Assembly: GCA_027315455.1 (NCBI GenBank)
Contig: DAHUXZ010000022.1
Coordinates: 1-36,497, forward strand
DNA: 36,497 nucleotides
Origin: Thermoplasmata archaeon
Lineage (GTDB): Archaea; Thermoplasmatota; Thermoplasmata; Lutacidiplasmatales; UBA184
Direction of reading: 5' to 3'
The stretch's first letter is position 1, and every line of letters starts with the position of its first letter. A model generated the notes under the pieces. That model was not told the DNA's origin, made no database searches, and saw nothing but the letters and a program-made list of their open reading frames with translations. The translations under genes and the position numbers were made by a program. Positions 24,687 through 33,611 of this stretch are shown piece after piece.

Positions 24687-25457
24687 TCAGCGCTCCTGCG
24701 CCGACCGGCGCGCCCAGTAGACGGTCAGGAAGAACAGGCCGAACGCCGCGACGCCGAGGGCTCCCGCGGCGAGCGCCACCTCTCCCGGCGCGAGGAGCCC
24801 GGGGTCGAGGGCGTTCTGGAGGAGGGCCGCGGCCGCGCTCGGGGGAAGGACGAGCGCCACGGGGCGCAGGCCCGCCGGCCAGAGGACGAGCGGGTAGAAG
24901 ACGGGGGGAAGGACGCCGAACAGGTTGTACAGGAGGGAGGCGTACGACCAGATCGACCGCATGTCGCGGAACGCCGTCGAGAGGATGTAGCCCATCGAGG
25001 CGGCGAACAGCCACACGGCGAGGATGAGGACCCCGACCAGGAACGCCACCCCGAGGGAGAGGTGGAGGATCGCCTCGGCGAGGACGACGAGCCCGACCAC
25101 GGGCGGGAGGTAGGCGATGAGCACCCCCACGGCGATCCCGAGGAAGTACGCCTCGGGGGCGAGGGGGCTCGCGAGGTAGAGCTCGTTGAGCTTGTGGTCG
25201 ACGCGGATGTACGCCGCCTCGTTGAGGACCCGCTGGCCGAGCGAGAACGCCGAGAAGACGATCGCCCCGAGCAGCGCGATGCCGAAGTAGCGCGGGGCGA
25301 GGATCGCGACGAAGACGAGGAGGACGACCTGGACGATCATCGAGGTCAGGATCGCGAGGCCCTCGTGCAGCTGGACCCGGAGCTCGGTGGCGGCGAACGC
25401 CGGCATCCCGCCAAAGCGCGGGAACCAGCGGGGAAGCCCCGTCTCAGCCGACCTCAT
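24687..25457 (-). CDS. ABC-2 type transporter permease (first of pair)
   Basis: The 256-residue protein has about six membrane helices and the ABC-2 layout: an N-terminal cytosolic stretch, FSLGQRVLNEAAYIRVDHKLNELYLASPLAPEAYFLG, and a C-terminal block LLYNLFGVLPPVFYPLVLWPAGLRPVALVLPPSAAAALLQ, matching the paralogous permease downstream. The paralogues are clearly related but diverged, which supports a heterodimeric membrane unit. Its start overlaps the end of the ATPase gene by 14 bases, so translation is likely coupled. Confidence 0.88.
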   Translation of the reverse strand: MRSAETGLPRWFPRFGGMPAFAATELRVQLHEGLAILTSMIVQVVLLVFVAILAPRYFGIALLGAIVFSAFSLGQRVLNEAAYIRVDHKLNELYLASPLAPEAYFLGIAVGVLIAYLPPVVGLVVLAEAILHLSLGVAFLVGVLILAVWLFAASMGYILSTAFRDMRSIWSYASLLYNLFGVLPPVFYPLVLWPAGLRPVALVLPPSAAAALLQNALDPGLLAPGEVALAAGALGVAAFGLFFLTVYWARRSAQER

Positions 25458-26376
25458 CTTCGATCGACCGCCCCACGACCCGGAGGAACGCCTCCTCGAG
25501 CGTGACCGGCCCCACCGTCGCCGTCAGCCGCTCGCGCACGGCGATGGTGAGCAGCTCATTGAGCCGGCCCGGCTCGACCAGGACGTGGACCGTGTCGCCG
25601 TCGGGCACCACGCGCCCGAAGGTGCGGAGGGTCTCGGTCAGCCGTCCCCCCTGCGGGACCGTGACCCGGAGGGTGCCGCCGACATCCTGCTTGAGCGACG
25701 CGGCGGTCCCCTCGACGAGGACCCGCCCGCGCTCGACGATGTAGAGGCGGTCCGCGAGCGCCTCCGCCTCGTCCAGGTAGTGCGTCGTCAGAAGGATCGT
25801 CGAGCCCTCGCGGGTGAGCTCGCGCAGCGACTGCCAGACCGCCCGGCGGGCGAACGGGTCCATCCCGATCGTCGGCTCGTCCAGGAAGAGGAGCGGGGCC
25901 CCGGTCGCGAGGACCGTCGCCACCATCGTCCGCTGCTTCTGGCCCCCGGAGAGGGAGATCGCGAGCCGGTCGGCGACCTCGGTGAGCTCCATCGCGGCGA
26001 GGGCGCGCTCGCCGCGGTCGTGGGCGACCTCCCGGCTCATGCCCCGCGAGCGCAGGTAGGTGTAGACCTGCTCGCGCGGAGTGAGATGGAAGAACGGCTT
26101 GCCCTCCTGCGGAACGACGGCGATCTCGGGCCGAACGAGGTCGGCCTCGCGCCCCACCTCATGGCCGAAGACCTCCACGCGGCCGGAGGAGGCGGCGAGG
26201 AGCGTGGACGCGATCTTGAGGAACGTCGTCTTCCCGGCCCCGTTGCGTCCGAGCAGGGCCACGCGCTCCCCCCGGTGGACGGACATCGAGACGCCGTTCA
26301 GCGCCTCGATCCGCGGCCCCCGGCGGGACTCGTAGACCTTCCGGACATCGGATGCCACCAGGGGTTCGGAAGGCAT
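25444..26376 (-). CDS. ABC transporter ATP-binding protein (DrrA-like exporter)
   Basis: The 310-residue ATPase has every nucleotide-binding motif: Walker A GRNGAGKTT (43-51), Q-loop VVPQEGK, signature LSGGQ (142-146), Walker B LLFLDEP with catalytic E167, and the switch histidine in TTHYLDEAE (H199). The C-terminal extension of about 80 residues (VGGTLRVTVPQGGRLTETL...) is typical of DrrA/CcmA-type exporters. It leads the operon with the two permeases. The TATA box TTATATACC about 27 nt upstream is one of the strongest in the window and predicts a leaderless mRNA beginning at this ATG. Confidence 0.94.
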   Translation of the reverse strand: MPSEPLVASDVRKVYESRRGPRIEALNGVSMSVHRGERVALLGRNGAGKTTFLKIASTLLAASSGRVEVFGHEVGREADLVRPEIAVVPQEGKPFFHLTPREQVYTYLRSRGMSREVAHDRGERALAAMELTEVADRLAISLSGGQKQRTMVATVLATGAPLLFLDEPTIGMDPFARRAVWQSLRELTREGSTILLTTHYLDEAEALADRLYIVERGRVLVEGTAASLKQDVGGTLRVTVPQGGRLTETLRTFGRVVPDGDTVHVLVEPGRLNELLTIAVRERLTATVGPVTLEEAFLRVVGRSIEDEVG

Positions 26377-26400
26377 GGGGGCCCCGCCGACCCCCGAGGA

Positions 26401-26410
26401 GGTATATAAC
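26401..26410 (-). promoter_or_regulatory. TATA box of the ABC exporter operon
   Basis: On the minus strand the sequence reads GTTATATACC, a near-ideal archaeal TATA box, centred about 27-28 nt before the ATG at 26376. The spacer between box and start codon is GC-rich with no Shine-Dalgarno motif. Confidence 0.7.
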
Positions 26411-26436
26411 GGACCGACGCGCGCGGCGCCGCCCGC

Positions 26437-28164
26437 TCACCGGGGCGGGGGCGACTTGCGGGAACGGCCCGACGAGCTCTCCTCCGGAGGGGGCGGGGCG
26501 AGCGGCGGCGTGAAGCCGTAGGCCCGGTCGTCGATCGGCCGCAGCCCCGCCCCCTCGGCGGCGGAGCGGGGGTTGACCGGCCACGACTCCGCCCGCCAGC
26601 ACGCCCGCGCGAGGAGCTCGCCCAGCGCCGCCGGAACGCCGATCGAGGCGACGAGCAGGCGGACGTCGGCCTTCGACAGCTCTCCGAGAAGCGCGAGGAC
26701 CACGAAGTAGACGACGAACCCGAGGAGGACGCCGGCGGCGAGCTGGTAGTAGCGGTTGACGGGGAGCAGGTCGTTGAACTGGGAGACCGCGACGAACGCC
26801 GCCGCCGCGCTCCCGAGGAGGGTGAGGATCGGCCGGACCTGGATGCGGACGGCGAGGAGGCGCCCCATGAAGTAGGTGTTGAGCCCGAGGGCGGCGATCG
26901 AGGAGAGAAGGACGGCGAGCCCCGAGGCGTCGAGCCCCGCGAAGTGGAACAGGGCGATCGGGCGCATGAACAGAAGGGCGCCCAGCACGAGGACGCCCAC
27001 CTGCAGGGCGGTGAGGTAGAGCTCGAGGCGCTGCTGCCCGATGGAGTTGAGCGCGGTGCCGATGATCTGGCTCAACGCCGCGGGGAGCGCCGACAGGGCG
27101 AGGAGCGCGAGCGCCGTCGCTCCCTGCGAGGCGTACGGCGCGCCGTTCATGATGTTGAGGATGTTGGTCCGGTAGACGGCGAGACCCATCACGACGGGAA
27201 CGACGACCATCGCGGTGTAGCGGAGGGCGGCCCAGGTCCGGACCCGGACGAGCTCGTAGTCGCGCTGCTGGTGGAGGCCGGACAGGTGCGGGAAGAGCGG
27301 GACCGCCACCGCCGCGGGGATCGCGAGCGCGAGGATGCGGTAGCCGTTCGCGGCGAGGAAGACGTTGTAGATGTTGAGCGGGTAGTTCGCGACGACGATG
27401 AACTGGATGAGGGTGCTCGCGACGTAGAGGAGGAGGAGGCTCCCCATGAGCGGCCAGGCGAAGGTGAACAGGCGCTTGGCGACGGGCCGCTCGAAGCGCG
27501 TGAAGCTGCGCGCGACGGCCGGGATGCTCAGCAGGGCGGCGACGCCGGCCCCGAGGAGGTAGGCGTACGTCACCTCCGGGATGAGGTTCGGCGCCGGGTA
27601 CGTCGAGATCGTGACGGCCACGACCGTGAGGGCGGAGGTCCGCACGATCGATTCGATCAGGAGCGGAAGTTGCCCGCGAACGGAGTCGCCCTGCGCGATG
27701 TGCAGCTGCGAGTAGACCGTCGAGACCGTCCACAGGACCGGCAGTGTCATCCACAGGGCGAACAGGCCCAGGTACTGGGCCGGCGTGTAGCCGAGGGCGG
27801 GTCCCAGGACCCAGATGAAGACGCCCCCGGCGGCGACCATGGACATGCGCAGGAGGAAGTACGTCGCCGTCGAGCTGCGCGCGGGCTCGCCGCGGGCGAC
27901 GAAGAACGTGTACGCCGAGCCGATCCGCAGGTCCGCGATCATGTTGATCGAGGAGGCGAGGAGCAGGAACAGCTGGAACGTCCCGATCAGGGCGCGGCCT
28001 GCGCCGCTCGTCCCGCCGCCGACCCCGTGGGAGAAGAAGTACGACGGGATGAACCCGAGGAACTGGATCAGGATCGAGACGGCGAAGACCGCCGTCGAGC
28101 TGAGGCCGAGCGCCCGAGGGGGAGGGGCGGGCCGGTCCCCGGAGGTCATCGCGTCCCCAGCCAT
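26437..28164 (-). CDS. MATE/MVF-like polysaccharide flippase family membrane protein
   Basis: The 575-residue product is a polytopic membrane protein with roughly 12-14 helices, resembling oligosaccharide/polysaccharide flippases of the MOP superfamily. Typical features are an N-terminal ALGLSSTAVFAVSILIQFLGFIPSYFF helix with a long second segment, and helix pairs separated by short basic loops, such as ARSFTRFERPVAKRLFTFAWPLMGSLLLLY. The C-terminal tail (about 520-575) is hydrophilic and Pro/Ser-rich. Such proteins move lipid-linked glycans across the membrane; the many sequon-rich surface proteins here would be customers (inference). No glycosyltransferase is adjacent. The start at 28164 (MAGDAMTSG) fits a TATA-like GGATAAGAGG (minus strand, about 28205-28213); 28149 is a possible alternative. 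A longer upstream reading frame is a shadow of the VOC gene. Confidence 0.82.
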   Translation of the reverse strand: MAGDAMTSGDRPAPPPRALGLSSTAVFAVSILIQFLGFIPSYFFSHGVGGGTSGAGRALIGTFQLFLLLASSINMIADLRIGSAYTFFVARGEPARSSTATYFLLRMSMVAAGGVFIWVLGPALGYTPAQYLGLFALWMTLPVLWTVSTVYSQLHIAQGDSVRGQLPLLIESIVRTSALTVVAVTISTYPAPNLIPEVTYAYLLGAGVAALLSIPAVARSFTRFERPVAKRLFTFAWPLMGSLLLLYVASTLIQFIVVANYPLNIYNVFLAANGYRILALAIPAAVAVPLFPHLSGLHQQRDYELVRVRTWAALRYTAMVVVPVVMGLAVYRTNILNIMNGAPYASQGATALALLALSALPAALSQIIGTALNSIGQQRLELYLTALQVGVLVLGALLFMRPIALFHFAGLDASGLAVLLSSIAALGLNTYFMGRLLAVRIQVRPILTLLGSAAAAFVAVSQFNDLLPVNRYYQLAAGVLLGFVVYFVVLALLGELSKADVRLLVASIGVPAALGELLARACWRAESWPVNPRSAAEGAGLRPIDDRAYGFTPPLAPPPPEESSSGRSRKSPPPR

Positions 28165-28234
28165 CCTTGGTCGGCGCCCGTCGGACCGGGCATGCGCGGC
28201 ACCCCTCTTATCCCTCGCCTCGATGGGCCCGGCG

Positions 28235-28636
28235 TCACTCGACCCGCTGCGAGGTGGGCGGTTCGTCCGGGGCGATCGGCTCGTACAGCTCGACCCAGGC
28301 GCCGTCGGGGTCGGAGACGAAGGCGAGCCGGTTCCCGTCCTCCTCGAACGCGGGGATGCGGACCCGGCCCCCGAGACGGACCAGACGGGCGAGGGTCTCC
28401 GAGAGCCCCTGCACCCGGAACCCGAGGTGGTCGAGCTCGTCGCCCTCCCGGTACGGGGGGTCGTCCGGGTAGTAGTTGAGCTCGAGGACCGCGCCGCTGT
28501 CCGGGTCGACGAGCTCCGCCCAGATGCCACCGGCCGACATCCGGCCCTCGGGACCGGGGCGCAGGCCGAGCCCCTCGCAGTAGAACCGCCGGGATCGCTC
28601 GAGGTCCCGGACCCGGATCCCCGTGTACTCGAGCAC
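28235..28636 (-). CDS. VOC-family (glyoxalase I-like) protein
   Basis: The 133-residue single-domain VOC protein has the paired beta-alpha-beta-beta-beta repeats: YTGIRVRDLERSRRFYCEGLGL in the first half, and LDHLGFRVQGLSETLARL with LAFVSDPDGAWVELYEP in the second. Potential metal ligands are H in DHLGF, E in AVLELNYY and E in WVELYEP, consistent with a lactoylglutathione lyase-like metal enzyme. The actual reaction may be detoxification, isomerisation or another VOC chemistry. A TATA-like GGTTTCTAC (minus strand, about 28657-28665) lies about 25 nt before the ATG. Confidence 0.88.
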   Translation of the reverse strand: MLEYTGIRVRDLERSRRFYCEGLGLRPGPEGRMSAGGIWAELVDPDSGAVLELNYYPDDPPYREGDELDHLGFRVQGLSETLARLVRLGGRVRIPAFEEDGNRLAFVSDPDGAWVELYEPIAPDEPPTSQRVE

Positions 28637-28677
28637 GCCGCTCCCAGCGGGCGGAGGTAGAAACCCCTTCCGCGGGA

Positions 28678-31437
28678 CTACCGCGCCGCGAGGCGCCCGA
28701 GGACGTAGGGAAGGAGGCCGCCCGCACGGTAGTAGGCCATCTCCTGGGGAGAATCGATCCGGATCCGCAGCTCGAAGCCGGCGACCTTGCGGCCGGCGTC
28801 ATCGATCGCGACCCCCTCGAGCGCCCCGCGAGGCTCGAACGACCGCCCCGCGGGCAGGACGAGCGAGATGCGCTCGCGCCCGGTCAGGCCGAGCTTCCGC
28901 CAGCCCTCCCCGGGGCGGAACTGGAGGGGCAGGACCCCCATGCCGACGAGGTTGCTGCGGTGGATCCGCTCGTAGCTTTCCGCAAGGACGGCCCGGACCC
29001 CGAGGAGGAGCGGGCCTTTCGCCGCCCAGTCCCGGGAACTGCCTTGCCCGTAGCTGCTGCCCGCCAGGACGACCAACGGTACCTTCTCGGCGCGGTACCG
29101 CTCCGCGGCCTCGTAGACGGTCAGCGCGTCCCCCGACGGGAGGTGGACGGTGTGGCCGCCCTCCGTAGGGGCCACCAGGAGGTTCTTCAGCCGCACGTTC
29201 GCGAAGGTGCCCCGGACCATCACCTCGTGGTTGCCGCGCCGCGAGCCGTAGGTGTTGAACTCCGACGCCGGGACCCCATGCTCGGTAAGGTAGCGCCCGG
29301 CGGGACCGTCCCGTGCGATCTCCCCCGCGGGCGAGATGTGGTCGGTCGAGACCCGGTCCCCGAGGGCGAGCAGGACCCGCGCTTCGGAGAGGACCGTCGG
29401 TCCGGTCGGCGCCGGGGGTGGGGGGATCTCGAAGTACGGCGGCTCGCGCAGGTAGGTCGACGCGCCCTCCCACGGGTACACCTCTCCCACCGGGACGTCC
29501 AGCTCCTCCCAGTGCCGGTCTCCTTTCGAGATCGACCGGTACTGGGACCGGAACAGCTCCGGGTCGAGGCTCGACTCGACGGCGGCGCGCACTTCCGCGG
29601 CCGTGGGCCAGAGGTCCTTGAGGTAGACCGGGCGGCCGTCCGACCCCGTGCCGACGGGCTCGCGGGTGAGGTCGATGTCGAAGCGCCCCGCCAGGGCGTA
29701 GGCGACCACGAGCATCGGGCTCGCGAGGTAGTTGGCCCGGACCAGGGTGTGGATCCGCGCCTCGAAGTTGCGATTGCCGCTCAGGACCGCGACGACGTAG
29801 AGGTCGCTCTCGGTGACCGCGGACTCCACCGCCGGGACCAGCGGGCCGCTGTTGCCGATGCACGTCGTGCAGCCGTAGCCGACCACGGCGAACCCGATCT
29901 GGGCGAGCGGTTCGAGGAGCCCGGCCCGGGTGAGGTAGTCGGTGACGACCCTCGAGCCGGGGGCGAGGGAGGTCTTGACGAACGGCGGAGGTCGCAGACC
30001 GCGGGCGAGAGCCCGCCGGGCGATGAGCCCCGCTCCGACCATCACCGAGGGGTTCGAGGTGTTCGTGCAGCTGGTGATCGCCGCAATGACCACCGCGCCG
30101 TCCCCGAGAGTGAGGGGGGGCGACGTACCGCCCGGGGGGGTGGGAGCGTCGGCGGCGTAGGGGTGGAGCGGGTCGTCCGAGGGGTACGGGCGCCGGACGA
30201 ACGTCTCCCCGTTCGGGCCGGGATGGTCGTGGCGGTAGGCCGTGAGGGCGCGGGAGAACGATGCCGGGGCCTCGGCGAGGCCGACGCTCTCCTCCGGGTT
30301 CCGGGGCCCGGAGACCGTCGGGATGACCCGGGCGAGGTCGACCTCGAGATGCTCGTCGAACTCGATCTCCTCCGGTCGGCCGTCGCTCCAAAGGCCCTGG
30401 AGGCGCGCGTACCAGCCGACCCGCTCGACCAGCGCCGGGTCCCGGCCCGTCGCCCGTAGATAGGCCAGGGTCGCTTCGTCGATGGGGAACAGCGCCGCCG
30501 TGGCCCCGTACTCGGGGCACATGTTCGAGATCGTCGCCCGGTCCGGCACGCCGAGGGCGGAGACCCCCGGGCCGTAGAACTCGACGAACTTCTCGACGAC
30601 CCCGTGCTCGCGCAGGATCCGCGTGACCGTGAGGACCGCGTCGGTCGCCGTCGTCCCCTCGGCGAGCTTCCCCGTGAGGCGGACGCCGACCACCGTCGGA
30701 GGGGCCAGGTAGTACGGCTCGCCCATCATGACCGCCTCGGCCTCGATGCCGCCGACCCCCCAGCCGAGGACCCCGAGGCCGTTGATCATCGTCGTGTGAG
30801 AATCGGTCCCCACGAGGGTGTCGGGGAACGCCTCGGCGACACCGTCCCGTTCCCGCCGGACCACGACCGACGCGAGGTGCTCCAGGTTGACCTGGTGCAC
30901 GATGCCGTTGCCCGGAGGTACGACCCGAACGTTCGAGTAGGCGCCCTGGGCCCACCGGAGCACGCGGTAGCGCTCGGAGTTGCGCTCGTACTCGCGGTCC
31001 AGGTTGATGAGGAGCGAGCGGGGGCTCCCGAAGCTATCGACCTGGACCGAGTGGTCGACGATGAGATCGACGGGCACGACCGGGTTGACGCGCGACCCCC
31101 CGGCGCCCCGCTCCACCGCGGCGGACCGCAGCGCGGTCAGGTCGACGACCACCGGCACGCCGGTGAAGTCCTGGAGCAGGACGCGCCCCGGGTAGAAGGC
31201 GAGCTCGGCGGTCTCCTCCAGCCGGCGCCCTTCCGCCAGGGCCCGCAGGACCTCGAGGTCCGTCGTCCCCCGGTCGGCGTGGCGGGCGAGGTTCTCCAAA
31301 AGGATGCGGATGGTCCGGGGTCGCCGCGCGAGGCGGGTCGCGTCCACGCCGGGCAGCCGGTCCAACCGGGCGATGCGCACGGGGCCGGCCGGGGAGGGAA
31401 CGACCTCCAGGGCCACGGGTAGCTCGGGCGGGTTCAT
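28678..31437 (-). CDS. acnA: Aconitate hydratase (AcnA type)
   Basis: The 919-residue enzyme interconverts citrate and isocitrate in the TCA/glyoxylate route. The [4Fe-4S] cysteines are C457 (TSCTNTSNPSVM), C523 and C526 (YGCTTCIGNSGPL); the spacing of 66 and 3 equals that of AcnA enzymes. Other marks are GTDSHTTMINGLGVLGWGVGG, and in the swivelling C-terminal domain GSSYGQGSSRDWAAKG and SYERIHRSNLVGMGVLPLQF. Length is normal for AcnA. The start MNPPELPVALEVV is chosen because the family N-terminus begins nearby; a long upstream extension in the same frame has non-family sequence. No convincing TATA box was seen. Confidence 0.95.
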   Translation of the reverse strand: MNPPELPVALEVVPSPAGPVRIARLDRLPGVDATRLARRPRTIRILLENLARHADRGTTDLEVLRALAEGRRLEETAELAFYPGRVLLQDFTGVPVVVDLTALRSAAVERGAGGSRVNPVVPVDLIVDHSVQVDSFGSPRSLLINLDREYERNSERYRVLRWAQGAYSNVRVVPPGNGIVHQVNLEHLASVVVRRERDGVAEAFPDTLVGTDSHTTMINGLGVLGWGVGGIEAEAVMMGEPYYLAPPTVVGVRLTGKLAEGTTATDAVLTVTRILREHGVVEKFVEFYGPGVSALGVPDRATISNMCPEYGATAALFPIDEATLAYLRATGRDPALVERVGWYARLQGLWSDGRPEEIEFDEHLEVDLARVIPTVSGPRNPEESVGLAEAPASFSRALTAYRHDHPGPNGETFVRRPYPSDDPLHPYAADAPTPPGGTSPPLTLGDGAVVIAAITSCTNTSNPSVMVGAGLIARRALARGLRPPPFVKTSLAPGSRVVTDYLTRAGLLEPLAQIGFAVVGYGCTTCIGNSGPLVPAVESAVTESDLYVVAVLSGNRNFEARIHTLVRANYLASPMLVVAYALAGRFDIDLTREPVGTGSDGRPVYLKDLWPTAAEVRAAVESSLDPELFRSQYRSISKGDRHWEELDVPVGEVYPWEGASTYLREPPYFEIPPPPAPTGPTVLSEARVLLALGDRVSTDHISPAGEIARDGPAGRYLTEHGVPASEFNTYGSRRGNHEVMVRGTFANVRLKNLLVAPTEGGHTVHLPSGDALTVYEAAERYRAEKVPLVVLAGSSYGQGSSRDWAAKGPLLLGVRAVLAESYERIHRSNLVGMGVLPLQFRPGEGWRKLGLTGRERISLVLPAGRSFEPRGALEGVAIDDAGRKVAGFELRIRIDSPQEMAYYRAGGLLPYVLGRLAAR

Positions 31438-31552
31438 GGGATGCCCACTTCGCGGCCCGATTTGGCTTGTGCGCCCCCTCCCGACCGGAAGGGCGTTCGC
31501 CGGCCCCGGAGGCGCCCCGGCCGGGGGAACGGGGCAAGGAACGCGCATCAAT

Positions 31553-31564
31553 ACGTATAAATAC
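31553..31564 (+). promoter_or_regulatory. Strong TATA box of the small secreted protein gene
   Basis: ACGTATAAATAC is an AT-rich run centred near 31559. The predicted transcription start is near 31585, leaving about 30 nt of leader before the ATG at 31615. This is one of the best boxes in the window and suggests high expression. Confidence 0.65.
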
Positions 31565-31588
31565 GGACACGCAGCGTCCGGTATCTCA

Positions 31589-31602
31589 CCGGGAGAACCC
31601 GG
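31589..31602 (+). promoter_or_regulatory. Five-bp GC hairpin in the leader of the small secreted protein
   Basis: CCGGG-AGAA-CCCGG forms a perfect GC stem with a four-base loop, within the predicted 5' leader and ending 12 nt before the ATG. It could stabilise the mRNA or modulate initiation. No ligand-binding riboswitch fold is recognised. Confidence 0.35.
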
Positions 31603-31614
31603 CGCGAGAAAGAG

Positions 31615-32139
31615 ATGAAGCGAGTGCACGGACGAGCGATCTACCTAGCGACCATCGTCGCGATCTTCGGGCTCGTGGGCGGGTTCGCCCTCGCGTCGAT
31701 CGCGCTGAGCACGACCAGCCAGAACGCCGAAGGCAACTATGTGAACTCCTCCGGCGCCGTCGGGGGATTGGTCTACACCTCGACGGTGCTCGGCGCCACC
31801 CCGACCCCGGCGCCCGCGGCGTCGACCGGGACGGCCCTGGCCCCGCAGACCGTCGCGGGCGGTGTCAACGCCTTCTGCGCGACCACCTGCAACCCCCACG
31901 ACTACGCCGAGGTCATCACCTACACGTTCACGACCTCGATGACGGGGTCGGTCCAGATCTCGATCGATGTCTCGACCTCGGTCTCGACCGGCACCGCGAC
32001 GATCTACCTGGCCCAGGCGACCACGGCGACCTCGGGGACGATCCAGATCACCTGGGACCTCGGCTCGGCGTCCCTGACCCTGAACTCGGTGACCCTGACG
32101 GCCCAGCAGTGTACCGGGGCGGCGGGCGCCTGCCCGTAA
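31615..32139 (+). CDS. Small secreted or membrane-anchored protein of unknown function
   Basis: The 174-residue protein starts MKRVHGRAIYLATIVAIFGLVGG, a signal peptide or single N-terminal anchor. The rest is extracytoplasmic, rich in Ser/Thr/Ala, with a sequon (NSS), a Pro/Ala linker (TPTPAPAAS) and two cysteine pairs (CATTC and CTGAAGAC) that could form disulfides. The C-terminal half alternates Thr/Ser with hydrophobics (VQISIDVSTSVSTGTATIYL), suggesting a beta-sandwich. The charged-then-hydrophobic N-terminus is somewhat pilin-like, but no class III signal peptidase site is evident. A strong promoter suggests an abundant surface component. Function is unknown. Confidence 0.75.
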   Translation: MKRVHGRAIYLATIVAIFGLVGGFALASIALSTTSQNAEGNYVNSSGAVGGLVYTSTVLGATPTPAPAASTGTALAPQTVAGGVNAFCATTCNPHDYAEVITYTFTTSMTGSVQISIDVSTSVSTGTATIYLAQATTATSGTIQITWDLGSASLTLNSVTLTAQQCTGAAGACP

Positions 32140-32210
32140 CGCCCTCGCGAACCCTCGACCCACCCGGGAGGCGGTGAGCGCCGCCTCCCCCAACCCTTTC
32201 GTGGATCACG

Positions 32211-33245
32211 ATGGAGGACCGGGGATCCGGCGTGCGGGGACGACCACGCGACATCCCGCCGGGGCTCGGGCGCGCGCGACCGGAACGGGAACGCGCGCCG
32301 GAGGCGGAGGACGCTCGGGACTCGCCTTCACCGAAGCCCTCCCGCGGCGCGCGGCGCCCCCCACGCGAGGCCCCGGACCGCTGGCGCGAGAACCTTCCGA
32401 ACAGCCTTCCGCTCCTGTTCATCGGCATCGCCAGCTTCGCCATCTGTGTCGTCCTGTTCCAGATGGCGAGCACGTTCCATCCGACCCGTCTCCCCCTGTG
32501 GATGCTGGCCTTCTCGATCGGCCTGGTCTCGACGGTCGGGGGGGGAGCCGCGCTCCTCTTCGGTGACTTCCGGGAGGAGGAGGACGAAGGCTTCGCCGCG
32601 GAGGCGTTGCGCAGCGGCCGGTTCGTCCTCGTCCCGCGCGAGGAGTACTGGCGGGTGAAGGTGCTGCTCCGCCGGAGGGAGAAGGAGACCTCCTGGAGGG
32701 AGGACGAGGAGGAGGGGGCGGAGGGATCGTCCGGCGCCGAGAAGGCGGCGGACGCCCCGCGCGGCCCCAAGGGGCCGGAGCCACCCCTCGAGGAGGTCGA
32801 GCGATGGCTGGACGACATCGAGCGGGCCGTCCCCAGGAGTCGGCCCACCGCCCCCTCGCTCCCGACCCCGGCACCCCCCGTCCGCCTCGCCCGATCGCCG
32901 AGCGACGGGCGACGGCCGCGAGCGGCGCACCGCGGGCCGGTCATCGGGGGACGACCGGTCGGGCAAGACCAGGTCCGCCAAGAGTACGAGCGGCTGCTGG
33001 GGGAGCTCAACCGGGTCGGAGCGGGCACTACGCCCCCGGCGCAGGCCGCTACGATCGCACCGGGCACGGCGACGGCGGGCCGGTGTCCGGAATGCGGGGT
33101 CCGACTGCCCCCCCCGCCGGACGGCCCGACCTGCGCGGTCTGCCTATCCGCGGTGTGCGGCCCCTGCGGGAAGCGGGGGACTGGGCCCGACGGTCGCCTC
33201 CTCTGCCCGGCCTGCCGGCATCTCATCGACGCGAGCGGCGGATAG
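32211..33245 (+). CDS. Two-helix membrane protein with C-terminal zinc-finger domain
   Basis: The 344-residue protein has a basic, Pro-rich N-terminal tail (1-60), two membrane helices (about 66-86 and 94-117), a long charged cytoplasmic region with an acidic patch (EEEDEGF, EDEEEGAEG) and a basic Pro-rich stretch, and a C-terminal Cys-rich domain (about 292-336). The domain reads CPECG, CAVC, CGPCG, CPAC, a ribbon/treble-clef-like set with eight cysteines that could bind two zincs. The layout of helices plus cytoplasmic zinc module parallels the first gene of the window. No function is assigned. It is the last gene before the mobile-element-like region. Confidence 0.75.
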   Translation: MEDRGSGVRGRPRDIPPGLGRARPERERAPEAEDARDSPSPKPSRGARRPPREAPDRWRENLPNSLPLLFIGIASFAICVVLFQMASTFHPTRLPLWMLAFSIGLVSTVGGGAALLFGDFREEEDEGFAAEALRSGRFVLVPREEYWRVKVLLRRREKETSWREDEEEGAEGSSGAEKAADAPRGPKGPEPPLEEVERWLDDIERAVPRSRPTAPSLPTPAPPVRLARSPSDGRRPRAAHRGPVIGGRPVGQDQVRQEYERLLGELNRVGAGTTPPAQAATIAPGTATAGRCPECGVRLPPPPDGPTCAVCLSAVCGPCGKRGTGPDGRLLCPACRHLIDASGG

Positions 33246-33611
33246 ACGCGGGCATCAACCGCATCCGGCGGTCCGCCGACCCAGCGATCCCGTTTTGCGG
33301 CCGCGGCTCGGACCCTCCCGCCCGTCGGAAGGGATCCGGGCGTGCCCGCGGAGGAGAGCACGTGCGACGCGCAACGGACCACCGACGGAAGGCCGTCCGA
33401 TGCCCTTCGATGAGGTCGGCGCGGGCGATCCGACGGCCCCTACCGACCGCGAGCCGACGGCCGCCGCGGATCGAGTCGGCCCGGCGAGGGCCGCGGAGCG
33501 CGCCTCCCGTTCGTCTCGGGAGGCGGGGGGGATGGGAGCACGGGGATTTGACGGATCGAGCCCGCGGGGTCGTTCCCCCTCGGCATCGATTCGCCACTGG
33601 GGGTGGCTTGA
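33246..33611. other. 366-base stretch without a confident gene; probable left border of an element
   Basis: No reading frame here looks protein-like. The best candidate, from the ATG at 33400 in the frame that runs to 33678, has low-complexity Arg/Pro/Ala content and overlaps the better-supported gene at 33612. No tRNA fragment or obvious attachment repeat was found. A weak AT-rich run, GGATTTGACGG, lies near 33543-33553. The compact cluster of short overlapping genes begins just after this stretch. Confidence 0.4.

Noticed and set aside
28165-28530. N-terminal extension of the flippase-like protein
   Set aside because: The extended residues are the shadow of the VOC gene in another frame and carry no membrane-protein character.
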